Source: Serratia symbiotica (GTDB lineage: Bacteria > Pseudomonadota > Gammaproteobacteria > Enterobacterales > Enterobacteriaceae). From it: a DNA stretch of 64,000 nt. The translations under genes and the position numbers were made by a program. Each line of letters opens with the position of its first letter. The stretch's first letter is position 1. Shown one piece after another: positions 60,766-64,000 of the stretch. Location: positions 620,001 through 684,000 of the forward strand of contig FUHL01000001.1 of NCBI GenBank assembly GCA_900155695.1, written 5' to 3'. The notes under the pieces were generated by a model. It ran no database searches. It saw only the letters and a program-made list of their open reading frames with translations, and was not told the DNA's origin.

Positions 60766-62215
60766 TTAATGCATAATCTTGAATGTTGTTAGCTATCATT
60801 GCCAATATTTACTATCATGGATTAATCTAATTATATTGTACTATAAAGGTGTATCTAAGAACGTGTATAAATAGTAATCACTCAATGCGTAATTATAGTA
60901 TATTAAATAGCTTAATAGTGTATCGAGCGTGCTTTATCACTTGCCTTTCTTAGCCCACTGCTTACACGATGCATGTCAAAACGCATGTTGAGAATAACAA
61001 TACGCAATTCATTACACTATATATCAGGCTATTTTTATAGAGATCTTTTAGTGATCTAGACTTAAAGCAAACAATATTTTTTATAAAAATTAAAATTTTA
61101 CATTTAACTAATATGAGTTAATGAAATTATGCCCGCGATATTATATTATCGCATAATATGTATTATAATAGTGAAATAATAAATTCACTAGCTCTTAAAA
61201 ATTATTATATTTGTTTACAGAATTATTTAAAATCTAAATTTTTTAAAATTATTTTACCTATATTTATTGACTACATTAAATCAATAACGAATATCTTTCT
61301 TAAGATAGTCTTTATTTAATTAATGTTATAATCAAGTTTTTCATTTTTTTATATCTTTAAAAATGTTTTTATTAAAATTAATTTGTACTTTCTCATTTAT
61401 AAATCTCCATACTAAACTTTTTAAATTATCTAACTGCTCCCTCAATCTTTTATGACTATATCAAAGATACTTTTTTTAAAAAAATACTATCTTAAATTAA
61501 TTAATAAATATTAAATTCTAAAAAAGTAGTGGATTTTAAAAAAAATTAAGCGGCGAAAGCTTTTGACTTCCATGCTGTCATATATAAATATAGCAAACAA
61601 ATTGTTTGTTTGCATGTATAATCTTTGTCTATATCTATAAAGTTATTGTTAAAAAAACAACAAATAATTTTAAAAAAATTAAGAACGAGTCTTCTTTAAG
61701 AAGATATCATTAATTTCTGTATTTATAAACTTCTATTATATCGTATTAAATTTTCTTAAAAATATACTTATGGAAATGAATTCAGCAATTTAAAATATAT
61801 CAATTTATAAATCTAAGGTAAATGAATATCAATAATTACAATATCGTCATAAATATAATTGCTAATCTAGAATTGTATTAACAAATAATCGATACAAAAT
61901 GTTAGGGTACTTATGAACATTTTTACATATTTTATATATAGTATATTTTATTATCTAGTATGATACTATTATCAGGTTAATTATAAAATACAAAATTAAA
62001 GAAATACAGTTTATATAACTTTATAGACTTGTGATATATTACCAAGTCTAAAATATATAGCAATTAAACTAACTTTGTATTCATTAACAAAATATTGATA
62101 TTTAAAATTTTTTAATTATAAATATGTTTAGATTTATAGATATTATATTAAATTCATTTAAGTGTAATATATATTAGAGAAGTAAGATGACTAAAATCAT
62201 ATTATTATCTAGAGT
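60738..62215. other. dolP-yggX gene desert
   Basis: 1.5 kb between convergent dolP and yggX. It includes the dolP terminator, a 9-bp hairpin GCAAACAAA/TTTGTTTGC with loop TTG (61593-61613) and a hairpin after yggX (62024-62050). mltC follows yggX in E. coli; no relic of it is seen. Confidence 0.5.
62024..62050 (-). terminator. Hairpin 3' of yggX
   Basis: TAGACTTG (62024-62031) and CAAGTCTA (62043-62050) form a perfect 8-bp stem with an 11-nt loop, 165 bp past the yggX stop. No strong U-tract. Confidence 0.35.
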
Positions 62216-62473
62216 TTATCTAGCTTGTATGCAGTCATCATGCTTTTCAAACAAGAATTTAATCATTTCTTTTTCTAGCAATTTCCGATCACTCATGTTA
62301 ATCATATTTAATTTTTTTTCATTAATCAGCATAGTCTGCTGATTAATCCATTTTCCCCATGCAAATTTGGATATTTCTTTAAATATACGCTTTCCAATAT
62401 CACCTGGATACACCTGAAAATCCTGCCCTTCTGAATGTTGCTGTAAGAAAGTACAAAAAATAGAGCGACTCAT
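62216..62473 (-). CDS. yggX: Fe(2+)-trafficking protein YggX
   Basis: 85 aa (E. coli 91). A small protein linked to iron trafficking and protection of Fe-S enzymes from oxidation. [20 protein letters not shown] has the conserved Cys7, followed by [31 protein letters not shown] and [12 protein letters not shown]. The last ~6 residues are missing. GAGGAGT is a strong ribosome-binding site. It follows mutY by 34 bp in an operon, as in E. coli; MutY is itself an Fe-S enzyme. Confidence 0.95.
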   Translation of the reverse strand: MSRSIFCTFLQQHSEGQDFQVYPGDIGKRIFKEISKFAWGKWINQQTMLINEKKLNMINMSDRKLLEKEMIKFLFEKHDDCIQAR

Positions 62474-62507
62474 GTTAACTCCTCATGTGACGATAAACGA
62501 TTTATTT

Positions 62508-63551
62508 TTATAACTTATTGGTCAATAGTTGTAGCAGGCGCTGAACTGGAGCTGACAAACCAATCTTAACTGGCTGTAATAAGTTATACCAAATACCTAC
62601 GTCATCAACCATTCCATCAACTTGATTTATTTTTAACCATATCGCTACAATATTAAGAGAATAGTGACTCAAGGTATGGCTAAATGTACTTATCTTTTTC
62701 ATTTTATTGATTTGCATGTTGTGTTGTTGCAGCCAAAATATTAAACTATTTTTTTCTCTGAATTGCGGAAAACAAAATAAACCACCCCATATCCCAAATA
62801 TTGGGCACTGTTCAAGCCATACTCGTTGATCGTTCTGAAGTAATAAAAAATAAATAGTTCTTTGTTGTAATTTTTTCTTTGGTTTTTTCTCTGGAAATTG
62901 TTTCCATTGGTGCTTATTATAAGCGATACACTTAATATTAATTGGACATAATTCACACTTAGGCTTGTTTCGGTGACACACCATTGACCCTAGATCCATC
63001 ATGGCTTGGTTGAAATCTCCGACATCCTTTACTGGAGTAAGACGCTCGATAATGATCCATAACTGATCTTCAACTGTTTTGCTACCAGGCCAACCTGCTA
63101 TTGCATAAAAACGAGTCAAAACGCGCTTTACATTACTATCTAGGATAGGATAGTGCTGATTTAGGGCTAAAGATAACACAGCACCTGCTGTAGAACGACC
63201 AATGCCAGGTAAGGCGACAATATCAGAAAAGTTAATTGGAAATTCTCCATCATACTTCATGATAATTACTTTTGCCGCTTTATGCAAGTTGCGTGCGCGA
63301 GCATAGTAACCTAAACCAGTCCATAAATGCAAAACTTCATCTAAAGAAGCCTGCGCCAACGTGCACACATTAGGAAAGCATGCAATAAAATTCTGAAAAT
63401 AAGGAATGACAGTAATAACTTGAGTTTGCTGCAACATTATCTCAGAGATCCATACCTGATAGATAGTTTTATTGAGCTGCCATGGGAGTTTTTTACGACC
63501 ATATTGGTAATACCAGCTCAGTATCATCGATACAAAATTTTTTTTTGTCAT
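62508..63551 (-). CDS. mutY: Adenine DNA glycosylase MutY
   Basis: 347 aa (E. coli 350). It removes A mispaired with 8-oxoG. Glu37 ([10 protein letters not shown]) and catalytic Asp138 ([11 protein letters not shown]) with the helix-hairpin-helix [12 protein letters not shown] are at E. coli positions. The [4Fe-4S] ligands Cys192, Cys199, Cys202 and Cys208 are complete. The C-terminal NUDIX-like 8-oxoG-recognition domain is present to the end ([19 protein letters not shown]). Divergent from trmB with 160 bp between, the enterobacterial arrangement. Confidence 0.97.
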   Translation of the reverse strand: MTKKNFVSMILSWYYQYGRKKLPWQLNKTIYQVWISEIMLQQTQVITVIPYFQNFIACFPNVCTLAQASLDEVLHLWTGLGYYARARNLHKAAKVIIMKYDGEFPINFSDIVALPGIGRSTAGAVLSLALNQHYPILDSNVKRVLTRFYAIAGWPGSKTVEDQLWIIIERLTPVKDVGDFNQAMMDLGSMVCHRNKPKCELCPINIKCIAYNKHQWKQFPEKKPKKKLQQRTIYFLLLQNDQRVWLEQCPIFGIWGGLFCFPQFREKNSLIFWLQQHNMQINKMKKISTFSHTLSHYSLNIVAIWLKINQVDGMVDDVGIWYNLLQPVKIGLSAPVQRLLQLLTNKL

Positions 63552-63712
63552 TATAATGCGCTTTGATTCTTAAAAACAATCTTGAATTGTAGATCCAAGA
63601 GTTTGTAAAAAGGTGCTTTTAAGGCCATATGACAAGCATTACGATGAATACTTGTCTAGTAAAATATCTTACATCATAAGCTTTTTAATGGGCAATAAAA
63701 TAGATAGAAACT

Positions 63713-64000
63713 ATGATTAATCACATTTTTTCAACAAAAGTCGATCAGCATGGTCAAAAAATGCGCACGATACGCAGTTTTGTCCGCCGACAACGGCGAC
63801 TGACAAAACGTCAGCAACAGGCATTAAAGAATTATTGGCCAATAATGGGAGTGGAATATCAAGTTAACCCTATTAATATCGCTACACTATTTAATCGGAA
63901 TGCATCAACGATATTAGAGATTGGTTTTGGCACAGGCAGTTCATTAGTTGCTATAGCTAGTGATCGTCCTCAACAGAACTTTATCGGTATAGAAGTATAT
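63713..64000 (+). CDS. trmB: tRNA (guanine-N7) methyltransferase TrmB (5' part)
   Basis: The frame from the ATG at 63713 runs 96 codons to the right edge. It matches the N-terminal third of E. coli TrmB (239 aa, forms m7G46 in tRNA): IRSFVRRQRRLTKRQQQAL, NYWPIMGVEY, then the SAM-binding motif LEIGFGTGSSLVAIA and FIGIEVY. E. coli has GMG where this has GTG. The rest of the gene is outside the window. Confidence 0.95.
   Translation, partial: MINHIFSTKVDQHGQKMRTIRSFVRRQRRLTKRQQQALKNYWPIMGVEYQVNPINIATLFNRNASTILEIGFGTGSSLVAIASDRPQQNFIGIEVY

Overview
The window reads as a piece of an AT-rich, eroding gammaproteobacterial (Enterobacterales-type) genome, most like an insect endosymbiont part-way through genome reduction. 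Almost every recognisable gene aligns along its length with an Escherichia coli protein, and several local gene orders are enterobacterial: rluC divergent from rne; topA-cysB-ribA-lapA-lapB; ycaR-kdsB; ubiE-ubiJ-ubiB; rsmI-rnpB; trmB divergent from mutY-yggX. Only about 45% of the 64 kb is accounted for by genes. The rest is very AT-rich DNA in stretches of 0.4-4.8 kb, with no convincing coding capacity, no insertion sequence, no prophage and no CRISPR array. I cannot name the species from sequence alone.

Layout. 1-6.8 kb: rluC (cut by the window edge), rne with a structured leader, pyrC, dsbB. 8.7-17.1 kb: topA, cysB, ribA (minus), lapA, a clear lapB pseudogene, then kdsB and ycaR (minus). 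18.8-30.1 kb: uvrD (minus), tRNA-Arg(CCT), rnd (minus), metG without its C-terminal dimer domain, fabB (minus). 30-37.7 kb: a 4.8 kb desert with a decayed coding island, then yqjA and another 2 kb desert. 37.7-44.9 kb: ubiB/ubiJ/ubiE, riboflavin synthase and iscS, all minus. 44.9-55.7 kb: a 4 kb desert with two orphan terminator-like hairpins, ppk (minus), a DedA-family gene, pth (minus). 57.4-64 kb: rnpB with a good promoter, rsmI, dolP with a textbook terminator, yggX and mutY (minus), and the start of trmB.

The retained genes cover RNA processing and degradation (rne, rnd, rnpB), translation and rRNA/tRNA modification (metG, pth, rluC, rsmI, trmB, iscS, argW), topology and repair (topA, uvrD, mutY), envelope functions (kdsB, lapA, yqjA, a second DedA protein, dolP, fabB, dsbB), ubiquinone (ubiE/J/B), pyrimidines (pyrC), riboflavin (ribA, ribE), sulfur regulation (cysB) and polyphosphate (ppk). 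Ubiquinone genes imply aerobic respiration, and two riboflavin genes fit, but do not prove, vitamin provisioning.

No wholly new multi-gene system is visible. The best leads are the freshly broken lapB beside lapA, a full-length RNase E scaffold in a reduced genome, several long perfect hairpins with T-tracts lying alone in gene deserts (possible small RNAs or orphan terminators), mutually exclusive hairpins 3' of riboflavin synthase, and an unidentified decayed island near 32.4 kb.
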